Shown piece after piece: positions 21,874 through 29,084 of a stretch of DNA of 31,252 bases. The translations under genes and the position numbers were made by a program. Numbering within the stretch: the first letter of the stretch is position 1; the number at the start of each line of letters is the position of its first letter. The DNA comes from Stagnihabitans sp039932095 (GTDB taxonomy: Bacteria > Pseudomonadota > Alphaproteobacteria > Rhodobacterales > Rhodobacteraceae), in NCBI GenBank assembly GCA_039932095.1, contig JBDTQR010000021.1:1-31252 (forward strand). Reading direction: 5' to 3'. The notes below the pieces were generated by a model. It ran no database searches. It was not told the DNA's origin and worked only from the letters and a program-made list of their open reading frames with translations.

Positions 21874-22998
21874 ATGGCGATAAAGTTGAAGGATGTGGAG
21901 GCCCCTGGGCTGCCACTGAACACGATCATGGCTGGCGATTGCGTGCAGGTGATGAATTCCCTGCCGGCGGGATCTGTCGACCTGATTTTCGCCGACCCGC
22001 CCTATAATCTGCAGCTGAAAGGCGATCTGCACCGACCTGACAATTCGCTGGTCGATGCGGTGGACGACCATTGGGACCAGTTCAGCAGCTTTGCCACCTA
22101 TGACAGCTTTACCCGCGACTGGCTTGCGGCGGCCAAGCGGCTGCTGAAACCGAACGGTGCGATCTGGGTGATCGGCTCTTATCACAACATCTTCCGGGTC
22201 GGGGCAGAGCTGCAAAATCAGGGGTTTTGGCTGTTGAATGACGTGATCTGGCGCAAATCCAACCCGATGCCGAATTTTCGCGGCAAACGCCTGACCAACG
22301 CGCATGAGACGCTGATCTGGGCGGGACGCGATGAAGCCTCGAAATACACCTTCAATTATGAGGCGCTGAAGGCTCTGAATGACGGGGTGCAGATGCGTTC
22401 GGACTGGGTGCTGCCCTTGTGCACCGGGAATGAGCGGATCAAGGATCAGAACGGCGACAAGGCGCATCCGACGCAAAAGCCGGAAAGCCTGCTGCACAGG
22501 CTGTTGCTGGCGACGACCAATCCCGGCGATGTCGTGCTCGACCCGTTTTTCGGCACCGGAACCACAGGGGCTGTGGCAAAAATGCTGGGTCGCGATTTCA
22601 TCGGGATCGAACGGGAAGAGGCTTACCGCCGCGTGGCGCAGGACCGCATCGACCGCACCCGTCGCCTCGACGCTTCTGCCCTGGAAACCACCGGATCGAA
22701 ACGCGCCGAACCGCGGGTGCCGTTTGGTCAGGTTGTCGAGCGCGGGATGCTGCGGCCGGGGGAGGAGCTGTTTTCCATCGGCAATCGCCACGTCGCCAAG
22801 GTGCGCGCCGATGGCACGCTGGTCGGGCTTGACGTCAAGGGCTCGATCCATCAGGTCGGCGCCCATCTGGAAGGCGCGCCGTCCTGCAACGGCTGGACCT
22901 ATTGGCATTTCAAGCGCGATGGCAAAATGATCCCGATTGACCTGCTGCGCCAGCAGATCAGGGCAGAGATGGAGGCCGACCAGAGGCCGAAACACTAG
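21874..22998 (+). CDS. ccrM: Cell-cycle-regulated adenine DNA methyltransferase CcrM (GANTC)
   Basis: This 374-residue beta-class N6-adenine methyltransferase acts on GANTC. The order is that of the beta class: catalytic DPPY (41-44, FADPPYNLQLKGDLHRP) before the AdoMet motif DPFFGTGT (223-230). Other signatures are LLKPNGAIWVIGSYHNIFR, DVIWRKSNPMPNFRGKRLTNAHE and AHPTQKPESLL. A C-terminal RAMA-type domain (about 280-365, ending GWTYWHFKRDGKMIPIDLLR) is the part that in Caulobacter contributes DNA binding. No cognate restriction enzyme gene is nearby, as expected for an orphan methyltransferase that couples methylation to replication. GAGG lies about eight bases before the ATG. Confidence 0.97.
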   Translation: MAIKLKDVEAPGLPLNTIMAGDCVQVMNSLPAGSVDLIFADPPYNLQLKGDLHRPDNSLVDAVDDHWDQFSSFATYDSFTRDWLAAAKRLLKPNGAIWVIGSYHNIFRVGAELQNQGFWLLNDVIWRKSNPMPNFRGKRLTNAHETLIWAGRDEASKYTFNYEALKALNDGVQMRSDWVLPLCTGNERIKDQNGDKAHPTQKPESLLHRLLLATTNPGDVVLDPFFGTGTTGAVAKMLGRDFIGIEREEAYRRVAQDRIDRTRRLDASALETTGSKRAEPRVPFGQVVERGMLRPGEELFSIGNRHVAKVRADGTLVGLDVKGSIHQVGAHLEGAPSCNGWTYWHFKRDGKMIPIDLLRQQIRAEMEADQRPKH

Positions 22999-23110
22999 CT
23001 TGGGATAGTCACAGTTTGGCGTTCGGTTTGCCGACGAAGCCAGCAGGCCGATCCCTGAACCGCACAAAGAAACACGAACGCCTGCTCTGCGGACCGCCTG
23101 CAGGGCCACT

Positions 23111-23147
23111 GCCCCGCCATGCCATTTGCATGGTGGGGCTTTTTCTT
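23111..23147 (+). terminator. Strong Rho-independent terminator downstream of ccrM
   Basis: A 12-bp GC-rich stem (GCCCCGCCATGC against GCATGGTGGGGC, one G-T pair) with a five-base loop is followed by TTTTTCTTT. It lies 113 bases beyond the ccrM stop, so it ends either the rnhB-ccrM transcript or a small RNA made from the gap. Confidence 0.88.
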
Positions 23148-23296
23148 TGGCTCTAATGGACGGGGTTTCCACCCGCACCAATACGATCTGTCTTGATTGC
23201 CGCACGGAAGGCGCGGATCGGGCTGGTGCCGATGTCGCCGTAAACGACGCCGACAGCGCCGAATCCAGACTTTCTGCGATGCAGAAAAAGTCGCGT

Positions 23297-23326
23297 TTGA
23301 CATACGCATAACTGTTGGGGTATGAA
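23297..23326 (+). promoter_or_regulatory. Promoter and possible operator of the ArsR/SRPBCC operon
   Basis: TTGACA and TATGAA are 18 bases apart, the best sigma-70-like promoter in the window. CATAC (23301-23305) and GTATG (23320-23324) form an inverted repeat spanning the promoter spacer, a natural position for an autoregulatory ArsR-type repressor. The ATG follows 27 bases after the -10. Confidence 0.55.
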
Positions 23327-23353
23327 TAAACCATCACCAACGGGCTATCAAAC

Positions 23354-23671
23354 ATGAACGCCGATCCAGTCTTCAAGGCTCTGTCCGACCCCAGCCGCCG
23401 TGCCCTGTTCGAGCGGATCTGCCGGGATGGCGCATTGACGGTGCATGCGCTGACCGATGGCTCGGGGATCTCGCAGCCGGCGGTGTCCAAGCATCTGGCG
23501 GCGTTGAAACGGGCCGGGCTGGTGGTCGGCCGGCCGGTCGGACGCGAGACGTTTTATGCCGCCGATCTGCAGGCCTTGCAGCCTTTGGTGAACTGGATCG
23601 GGGTCTATGGCGCGTTCTGGAATGACCGGATCGACGCCCTGACCCAGCTTTTGCACAGGATGGACCAATGA
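23354..23671 (+). CDS. ArsR-family winged-helix regulator
   Basis: This 105-residue cytoplasmic repressor is of the ArsR/SmtB fold: ALSDPSRRALFERI, recognition helix ISQPAVSKHLAALKRAGLV and wing GRETFYAAD. None of the metal-binding cysteine motifs of ArsR or SmtB are present, so it is of the non-metal subgroup usually paired with SRPBCC genes. Its stop overlaps the start of the next gene (ATGA), so both proteins are made together. It probably represses its own promoter. Confidence 0.9.
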   Translation: MNADPVFKALSDPSRRALFERICRDGALTVHALTDGSGISQPAVSKHLAALKRAGLVVGRPVGRETFYAADLQALQPLVNWIGVYGAFWNDRIDALTQLLHRMDQ

Positions 23672-24087
23672 GCGACACTTTGACGATCACCCGAGACCTG
23701 CCATTTCCGCCGGACCGGGTCTGGCGCGCCATTGCGACCGGAGCCCTGATGGCGGAATGGCTGATGCCGAATGATTTTCAACCGGTGGTCGGACATAGGT
23801 TTCAGTTCCGGGCGCCTGCCGTGGCACATTGGAACGGCGTCACCGATGCCGAGGTGCTGCAGGTCGATCCGCCCAGGGTGCTATCGTACAGCTGGAATTC
23901 CAGCGGCGACGAAGCGGCGACCGGGATCAGGACGGTGGTGACTTTCACGCTGACAGCCAACGGCAAGGGCACCACGTTGCGGATGGAACAGGCGGGCTTC
24001 CGCGAGGATCAGACGCAGAACCTGAACGGCGCGGCCTATGGCTGGCAGCGGTTTCTGGCGCAACTTGAGACAGTGCTGGCAAGATGA
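23668..24087 (+). CDS. SRPBCC (AHSA1-like) domain protein
   Basis: This 139-residue protein is a helix-grip fold with a hydrophobic ligand pocket. Family features are the N-terminal TITRDLPFPPDRVWRAI, LMAEWLMPNDFQPVVGHRFQFR, the strand VLQVDPPRVLSYSW, TVVTFTLTANGKGTTLRMEQAGF and the C-terminal helix GWQRFLAQLETVL. It is translated through a four-base ATGA overlap with the ArsR gene. Such ArsR-SRPBCC pairs are common; the ligand is unknown. The stop is three bases from the end of the convergent alkB gene. Confidence 0.9.
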   Translation: MSDTLTITRDLPFPPDRVWRAIATGALMAEWLMPNDFQPVVGHRFQFRAPAVAHWNGVTDAEVLQVDPPRVLSYSWNSSGDEAATGIRTVVTFTLTANGKGTTLRMEQAGFREDQTQNLNGAAYGWQRFLAQLETVLAR

Positions 24088-24090
24088 GCC

Positions 24091-25239
24091 TTACGGCGCG
24101 CCTTTCGGCCGAGGGTTGGTGCCTTTGTTGTAGGGCAGCCAGTCGTCGACCTCGGGGTAGAACCGCGCCCGCCACGCCTTGACGCGCGGGTTCATCACAC
24201 GGCGCCACAAGTTGGGCAGCAGGGCCATCGTCGTCATCACAGGATAACCATAAGGCAGTTGCGGGGCTTCTTCCTCAGCATAGTTTTGCAGGAGCGGGAA
24301 GCGACGGTCGGGTTTGTAATGGTGGTCGGAATGGCGTTGCAGGTTGATCAGCAGCCAGTTTGACGCCTTGTGCGCGGCGTTCCACGAATGGCGCGGCAGG
24401 ACATATTCATAGCGCCCGTCGCCGACATGTTGCCGGACGAGGCCGTAGTGTTCGACGTAGTTGACCAGTTCCAGCTGCCAGATCGCGACAAAGGCCTGAA
24501 AGATGAAAAAGGCCAGCCCGGCCCAGCCACCGACCAGCAGGGCCAGCAGCAGCATGCCGCCTTGCAGCAGGGCGTAGCGCAGGAAGGGATTTTGGGTCGA
24601 CCACGGCGACAGACCCTTGCGGGCCAGCATCGCAGCCTCGGCCCGCCAGGCAGACCGCGGACAATCCTTCAGGACACGGAAGAAAAAACGGTGAAAGCCC
24701 TCGCCATAGCGCGCGGTCACCGCGTCCCGCGGGGTGCCGACATACAGGTGATGGACCTTCAGATGTTCGGTGCGGAAATGGCTGTAGAGCACCGAGGCCA
24801 GCAGCAGATCGCCCAACCAGCGTTCCAGCAGATCTTTCTGGTGCATCAGCTCATGGGCATAGACAATGCCGATGGTGCCCGACATCACCCCCATGCCGAA
24901 GAACAACATCAGCTTTTCCAGGATGTTCAGATGGCCCGCTTGCGGCACATACCACAGCATCATCAACAAGATGACGAACTGGACCGGGAACCAGACCAGC
25001 GTGATCAGGCGGTAGAAATACAGATCCTCCTCTTCGGTCTCCACATCGGCATTGTCGGGGTTCAGGCCGAGGATGGCGTCAAGCAGGGCGTAAAGGCCCC
25101 AGGTATAGAGCGGCAGCAGAAACACCGCCCAGCCGCCCCATGCCATGCCCAAGAGCGCCATCGGCAGCGTGCCAAGCGACAGCCAGAACGGCAGGGCGTT
25201 TTGCAGTCGGACAACTTCGGCTTGGGGGATGACGGCCAT
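24091..25239 (-). CDS. AlkB-type membrane di-iron alkane 1-monooxygenase
   Basis: This 382-residue integral membrane hydroxylase oxidises terminal methyl groups of alkanes, needing rubredoxin and its reductase as electron donors; neither gene is in the window. The conserved boxes are HELMHQ (129-134), HLKVHH (159-164), NYVEHYG (260-266) and LQRHSDHH (300-307), the last two being the AlkB signature. About five to six hydrophobic spans lie at 18-60, 80-130 and 220-262. Divergence from the classical alkane hydroxylases (HELMHQ for HELxHK) leaves other substrates possible. GGAG lies six bases before the ATG. It follows mutY on the same strand after 44 bases. Confidence 0.88.
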   Translation of the reverse strand: MAVIPQAEVVRLQNALPFWLSLGTLPMALLGMAWGGWAVFLLPLYTWGLYALLDAILGLNPDNADVETEEEDLYFYRLITLVWFPVQFVILLMMLWYVPQAGHLNILEKLMLFFGMGVMSGTIGIVYAHELMHQKDLLERWLGDLLLASVLYSHFRTEHLKVHHLYVGTPRDAVTARYGEGFHRFFFRVLKDCPRSAWRAEAAMLARKGLSPWSTQNPFLRYALLQGGMLLLALLVGGWAGLAFFIFQAFVAIWQLELVNYVEHYGLVRQHVGDGRYEYVLPRHSWNAAHKASNWLLINLQRHSDHHYKPDRRFPLLQNYAEEEAPQLPYGYPVMTTMALLPNLWRRVMNPRVKAWRARFYPEVDDWLPYNKGTNPRPKGAP

Positions 25240-25283
25240 TACGGTCTCCGGTTGGTCGCAGTCTAGCGCAAGTCACGGGCGGC

Positions 25284-26330
25284 TCAACGTCCGGAATCGG
25301 TGCCGAACGCTAGGTCATAGGCTTTTCGCATCAAAGTCGGAAGATCTTGCGGCGAAAATTGGTTGGAGCCAAGGAATTCGCCGCGTTGGGGTGTGGCGTC
25401 CTGGGCTGCCTGGGTGTGGTGGACGGTCAGGTCGAGGTGGAAATGGGTGAAGGTGTGGCGGATGGCGCCGGCGTGGGTCCAGTCAGCCGGAAATGGCGCG
25501 GTTCCGCTCGCGCCATCCCAGCCATGACCGGGAAAGCCGAGGGTGCCGCCAAGCAGACCACGGTCGGGGCGGCGTTCGACCAGCAGCGCGCCGTCCGGGC
25601 GGCGGGCAATCCAGACCACGCCCTGCCGGGTGGGTTTGTCAGGTTTGGCTGCTTTGCGCGGCAGGCTGGTCTGGATGCCTTGGGCGCGGGCGGCGCAACC
25701 TTGGACCCACGGGCAGATGGCGCAGGCCGGATTGCGCGGGGTGCAGATGGTGGCGCCGAGGTCCATCACGGCCTGGGCGTAGTCTCCGGGCCTATCGGGC
25801 GTGGTCAGGCTGGCCGCCAGCGTGGTGAGTTCGGGTTTGGCGGCGGGCAAAGGGATTTGCACGGCAAAGACCCGCGCCATGACCCGCTCCACATTGCCAT
25901 CGACCACGGTTTCGGCGCGGTTGAACGCGATGGCGGCAATGGCGGCGGCGGTGTAGGGGCCGATGCCGGGCAGGGCGCACAGATCGGCGAGCGTGTCGGG
26001 GAAAGTGCCACGGTGCCGCGCCACCACGGCGCGGGCGCAGGCCAAAAGGTTGCGGGCTCGGGCATAGTAGCCAAGACCCGCCCATTCGGCCATCACATCG
26101 CCGTCCGGCGCGGCGGCCAGGGCGGCGACCGTCGGCCAGCGGCTGATGAAGCGAGCGAAATAGGCTTTGACCGCCGCGACGGTGGTCTGTTGCAGCATCA
26201 CCTCGGACAACCAGACCCGATAGGGGTCGGGCCTGAGCGTGCTGCCGGGCGCTACGCGCCATGGCAGATCGCGGGCATTGGTGTCGTACCATGCCAACAG
26301 TTCGCCCGCCTTCACCCCGTCGTCACGCAA
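25284..26330 (-). CDS. mutY: Adenine DNA glycosylase MutY
   Basis: This 348-residue enzyme removes adenine mispaired with 8-oxoguanine. Features in order are the catalytic Glu43 in WLSEVMLQQT, the helix-hairpin-helix LPGIGPYTAAAI, Asp144 in VVDGNVERV, the 4Fe-4S cysteines Cys196, Cys203, Cys206 and Cys212 (C-x6-C-x2-C-x5-C), and a C-terminal NUDIX-like 8-oxoG recognition domain (VVWIARRPDGALLVERRP, HTFTHFHLDL). The start is uncertain: a TTG at 26330 has AAGGGG eight bases upstream, and a GTG five codons in is the alternative. It is divergent from dciA with only 84 bases between. Confidence 0.95.
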   Translation of the reverse strand: MRDDGVKAGELLAWYDTNARDLPWRVAPGSTLRPDPYRVWLSEVMLQQTTVAAVKAYFARFISRWPTVAALAAAPDGDVMAEWAGLGYYARARNLLACARAVVARHRGTFPDTLADLCALPGIGPYTAAAIAAIAFNRAETVVDGNVERVMARVFAVQIPLPAAKPELTTLAASLTTPDRPGDYAQAVMDLGATICTPRNPACAICPWVQGCAARAQGIQTSLPRKAAKPDKPTRQGVVWIARRPDGALLVERRPDRGLLGGTLGFPGHGWDGASGTAPFPADWTHAGAIRHTFTHFHLDLTVHHTQAAQDATPQRGEFLGSNQFSPQDLPTLMRKAYDLAFGTDSGR

Positions 26331-26414
26331 TGTTTATGCCCCTTGACCCTGCAAAGCTCTGGCAGCATCGCTACCTCCACGGCTAGAATAGGCGGCAGAT
26401 CACAGCAGGACCAG

Positions 26415-26957
26415 ATGGCCCGGACCACAACGCAACCGCCAAAACCGCCTGAACGCCGCATGCGCGGCTTTGAAGCGGCGTCCGGTCTTTTGCAATCGCG
26501 GATTCGCGAGGCAGGGGAAAAGCGCGGATTCGCGGTGACCCGGCTGCTGACCCAGTGGACCGAAGTCGCGGGCGAGGATATGGCCCGGATTACAAGGCCG
26601 GTAAAGATTGGCTATGGCCGCGAGGGGTTGGGCGCGACCCTGACCCTGCTGGTGTCGCCCGCCCATGCCCCGATGGTGCAGATGGGCCTGCCGCGTTTGA
26701 AGGACCGGGTGAATGCTGCCTACGGCTATGCCGCGATTGCCCGCATCAGCCTGACCCAGACCGCCGCGACCGGCTTTGCCGAAGGGCAGGCCGCGTTCAC
26801 CGCGGCGGCAAAGACGCAACCTGCCGAATTGGTAATCTCACCGGAAGCACAGGCCGTGGCCGCCCCGGTGCAGGACGAAACCCTCCGCGCCGCGCTTGAA
26901 GCGTTGGCGCAAAACATCTTAACTCGCCGCAAGGCTACAGAAGGCAGAAAACCATGA
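26415..26957 (+). CDS. DUF721/DciA-family replication protein
   Basis: This 180-residue protein contains a DUF721 (DciA-like) domain at about 15-115 (SGLLQSRIREAGEKRGFAVTRLLTQWTEVAGEDMARITRPVKI, LTLLVSPAHAPMVQMG, LKDRVNAAYGYAAIARISL). The C-terminal ~60 residues are a low-complexity Ala/Glu-rich tail. DciA loads the replicative helicase in most bacteria lacking DnaC. Long-tailed members in alphaproteobacteria are annotated only by the domain, so the role is from the family. CAGGA lies at the ribosome site. The frame extends upstream antisense to mutY, but only this part is coding. The stop overlaps the next start (ATGA). Confidence 0.85.
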   Translation: MARTTTQPPKPPERRMRGFEAASGLLQSRIREAGEKRGFAVTRLLTQWTEVAGEDMARITRPVKIGYGREGLGATLTLLVSPAHAPMVQMGLPRLKDRVNAAYGYAAIARISLTQTAATGFAEGQAAFTAAAKTQPAELVISPEAQAVAAPVQDETLRAALEALAQNILTRRKATEGRKP

Positions 26958-27643
26958 CCCATTCCCTGACCCGCCGCCATGCCCTGAGCCTTTCCGGCGG
27001 TTTCGTCGCTGTTGCGGCCACGGGTGCCTTTGCCGACACCACCACCCCGGCCCCGGCTGATCCTGCAGCCACTGACGCCGCCACGCCCACCCCGGCGGCC
27101 GCCACGCCGATTGCCGATTACGGCATCGGCGACATGGCGGCCAAGGTCAAGATCGTGGAATACCTATCCTTCACCTGCCCGCATTGCATGCATTTCCACC
27201 GTGACATCTATCCGTCGCTGAAGGCCGACTATATCGACACCGGCAAGGTCAGGCTGGAATACCATGAGGTCTATTTCGACCAACTGGGCCTGCTCGGCGC
27301 GATGATGGCGCGCTGCGGCGGTGAGATGCGCTACATGGGCATCACCGACATGCTGTATGACAAGCAGATGGACTGGGCCGGCGCCGCCGACATCAACGCG
27401 GCGGTGGCGGCGTTGAAGAAGATTGGCCTTGCCGCCGGAATGGACGACGCGACGCTGGACACCTGCCTGCATGATCAGGACATGGCCAAGGCCCTGGTCG
27501 CGCATTATCAGGACAGTCTGAACAAGGACTATCCGAATGACAGCTTCAAGGGCACGCCGTCGTTCATCATCAACGGCACCCAATATGCCAACATGTCCTA
27601 CGACGATCTGAAAGCCATCCTCGACGCCGAACTGGCGAAGTGA
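26954..27643 (+). CDS. DsbA-family thiol-disulfide oxidoreductase
   Basis: This 229-residue exported thioredoxin-fold protein carries a twin-arginine-like signal (LTRRHALSLSGGFVAVAATGAFA, cleavage before DTT), so export folded by Tat is possible. A Pro/Ala-rich linker (about 28-52) precedes the fold. The active site is CPHC (Cys75 and Cys78) in FTCPHCMHF, and the cis-proline loop is KGTPSFIING near the C-terminus. CPHC is the DsbA-type oxidising site. It overlaps dciA by four bases at its start and the CoA-transferase by four at its end (GTGA), so all three are translated together. Confidence 0.92.
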   Translation: MTHSLTRRHALSLSGGFVAVAATGAFADTTTPAPADPAATDAATPTPAAATPIADYGIGDMAAKVKIVEYLSFTCPHCMHFHRDIYPSLKADYIDTGKVRLEYHEVYFDQLGLLGAMMARCGGEMRYMGITDMLYDKQMDWAGAADINAAVAALKKIGLAAGMDDATLDTCLHDQDMAKALVAHYQDSLNKDYPNDSFKGTPSFIINGTQYANMSYDDLKAILDAELAK

Positions 27644-28749
27644 GCCCGCTCGACGGCATCAAGGTCGTGGAACTGGCGCGGATTCTGGCTGGCCCCTGGG
27701 CGGGCCAGACCCTCGCCGATCTTGGGGCGGATGTCGTGAAGGTCGAGGCACCCGAGGGCGACGACACCCGCCGCTGGGGGCCGCCGTTCATCGACCGCGA
27801 CGACGACCGCACTGCGGCCTATTTCTACGCGACCAACCGCGGCAAGCGGTCAGTCACCTGCGATTTCCGCACGGCGGAGGGGCAGGCGATGGTGCGCGAC
27901 CTGGTCGCCGACGCTGATGTGCTGATCGAGAATTTCAAGGTCGGGGGTTTGGCTAAATACCAGCTGGACTATGACAGCCTGCGGGCGGTGAACCCGCGGC
28001 TGATCTACTGTTCCATCACCGGGTTCGGCCAGACCGGACCCTATGCCCACCGGGCGGGCTATGATTTCATCATTCAAGGCATGGCCGGGATGATGTCGGT
28101 CACCGGTGAGCCGGACGGCCAGCCGCAAAAGGTTGGCGTAGCGGTGACCGATGTGTTCACCGGCGTCTACTCTGCCACCGCGATTCTGGCGGCGCTGATC
28201 CAGCGTGGGCGCACCGGGGTCGGCCAGCAGATCGACATGGCGCTGATGGATGTGGCGACCTCGGTGATGGCCAATCAGGCGCTGAACTACCTCGCGACCG
28301 GGGTTGCCCCGGTCAAGATGGGCAACGCTCATCCCAACCTTGCCCCCTATGCGGTGTTCGATTGTGCCGATGGCTGGATCATCCTCGCGACCGGCAATGA
28401 CGGTCAATACCGCCGGCTGTGCGGGGTGCTGGGGCTGGCAGAGATGGCCGAGGCGGCGGAGTTTCTGACCAATGCCAAGCGGGTGGAGAACCGGGTGGCG
28501 ATGACCCGGCGGCTGACCGAGGCGACCCGGCGATGGACCAAGGCAGATCTGCTGGCAGCCTGTGAGACGGCCGGTGTGCCCGCCGGGCCGATCAACGATC
28601 TGGCCGAGGTGTTCGCCGATCCGCAGGTCATCGCGCGCGGCCTGCAGATCGCGCCGGAGGGCGTGCCGGGTGTACGCTCGCCCATGACGTTTTCCGCGGC
28701 CGAACTGGCGCTGTCGCGTCCTGCCCCGACGCTCGGGCAAGACGACTAG
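27640..28749 (+). CDS. Family III (CaiB/BaiF) acyl-CoA:carboxylate CoA-transferase
   Basis: This 369-residue cytoplasmic enzyme transfers CoA between an acyl-CoA and a carboxylate. The opening PLDGIKVVELARILAGPWAGQTLADLGADVVKVE is canonical. The catalytic Asp that forms the aspartyl-CoA thioester is Asp171 in the segment VTDVFTGVYSA, and GNAHPNLAPY is the conserved loop. The substrate cannot be predicted. It starts with GTG overlapping the dsbA-like stop (GTGA). The length is at the short end for the family (about 370-410). It converges on a small minus-strand gene. Confidence 0.9.
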   Translation: MSPLDGIKVVELARILAGPWAGQTLADLGADVVKVEAPEGDDTRRWGPPFIDRDDDRTAAYFYATNRGKRSVTCDFRTAEGQAMVRDLVADADVLIENFKVGGLAKYQLDYDSLRAVNPRLIYCSITGFGQTGPYAHRAGYDFIIQGMAGMMSVTGEPDGQPQKVGVAVTDVFTGVYSATAILAALIQRGRTGVGQQIDMALMDVATSVMANQALNYLATGVAPVKMGNAHPNLAPYAVFDCADGWIILATGNDGQYRRLCGVLGLAEMAEAAEFLTNAKRVENRVAMTRRLTEATRRWTKADLLAACETAGVPAGPINDLAEVFADPQVIARGLQIAPEGVPGVRSPMTFSAAELALSRPAPTLGQDD

Positions 28750-28754
28750 CAGTC

Positions 28755-28777
28755 CCGATTATTCTGCGAAAAATCGG
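28755..28777. terminator. Hairpin after the CoA-transferase gene
   Basis: A nine-base stem with one mismatch (CCGATTATT against AAAAATCGG) and a five-base loop lies six bases past the stop, between two convergent ends. No T-run follows on plus; on minus the stem strand itself is T-rich. A weak or bidirectional terminator is plausible. Confidence 0.4.
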
Positions 28778-28790
28778 CGTTGGCTGGCGG

Positions 28791-29024
28791 TCAGATGGTG
28801 CGTTGCTGCCTGCGCTGCGTCACACTGCGCCACCGACGGCGGAGTGCTAACCAACGCTGCAGCCATCGCGCGTGGCGTTCCGCCTGCAGGATCTGCAGCG
28901 CCATCTGGCGGTGATGGGCGTGCGGGTCCTTGGTCAGTCCGTTTGCATAGTGCGGCGAGATGGATTTCATCAGATCCGGGTTCGGGAGATGTAACATGGG
29001 CGGCTTGCCTTGTGCGAATTGCAT
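28791..29024 (-). CDS. Small basic protein divergent from the LysR regulator
   Basis: This 77-residue protein is rich in His, Arg, Trp and Gln in its C-terminal half (HAHHRQMALQILQAERHARW then a run of R, W and Q), with a non-basic N-terminus (LHLPNPDLMKSISPHYANGLTKDP). No signal peptide is seen. I do not recognise a named family, though short proteins of this kind occur in Rhodobacterales from memory. A second in-frame ATG is at 28997. The divergent layout with the LysR gene (60-base gap) makes it a possible target of that regulator. Confidence 0.6.
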   Translation of the reverse strand: MQFAQGKPPMLHLPNPDLMKSISPHYANGLTKDPHAHHRQMALQILQAERHARWLQRWLALRRRWRSVTQRRQQRTI

Positions 29025-29084
29025 GTCGCTTTATCCCACGAATCAAGGCAATCTCCGAATCAGCAAATTAATCCAATTGAAAGT

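Larger units (their letters stand above)
22999..23353. other. 355-bp gene-free stretch between ccrM and the ArsR gene
   Basis: No coding region is convincing here. The first 150 bases hold inverted repeats and end in a strong terminator; GGCGTTCG (23018-23025) can pair with CGAACGCC (23075-23082). The last 60 bases hold the ArsR-gene promoter. The middle, 23150-23290, has nothing I can name. Long frames on the minus strand are shadows of ccrM. Confidence 0.6.

Noticed and set aside
21787..23490. 567-codon minus-strand frame across ccrM
   Set aside because: Shadow of ccrM and the terminator region; no domain and no ribosome site.
25347..26414. Long plus-strand frame preceding the DciA-like gene
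   Set aside because: This part is antisense to mutY, whose motifs are complete. Only the segment from 26415, with a ribosome site, is coding.
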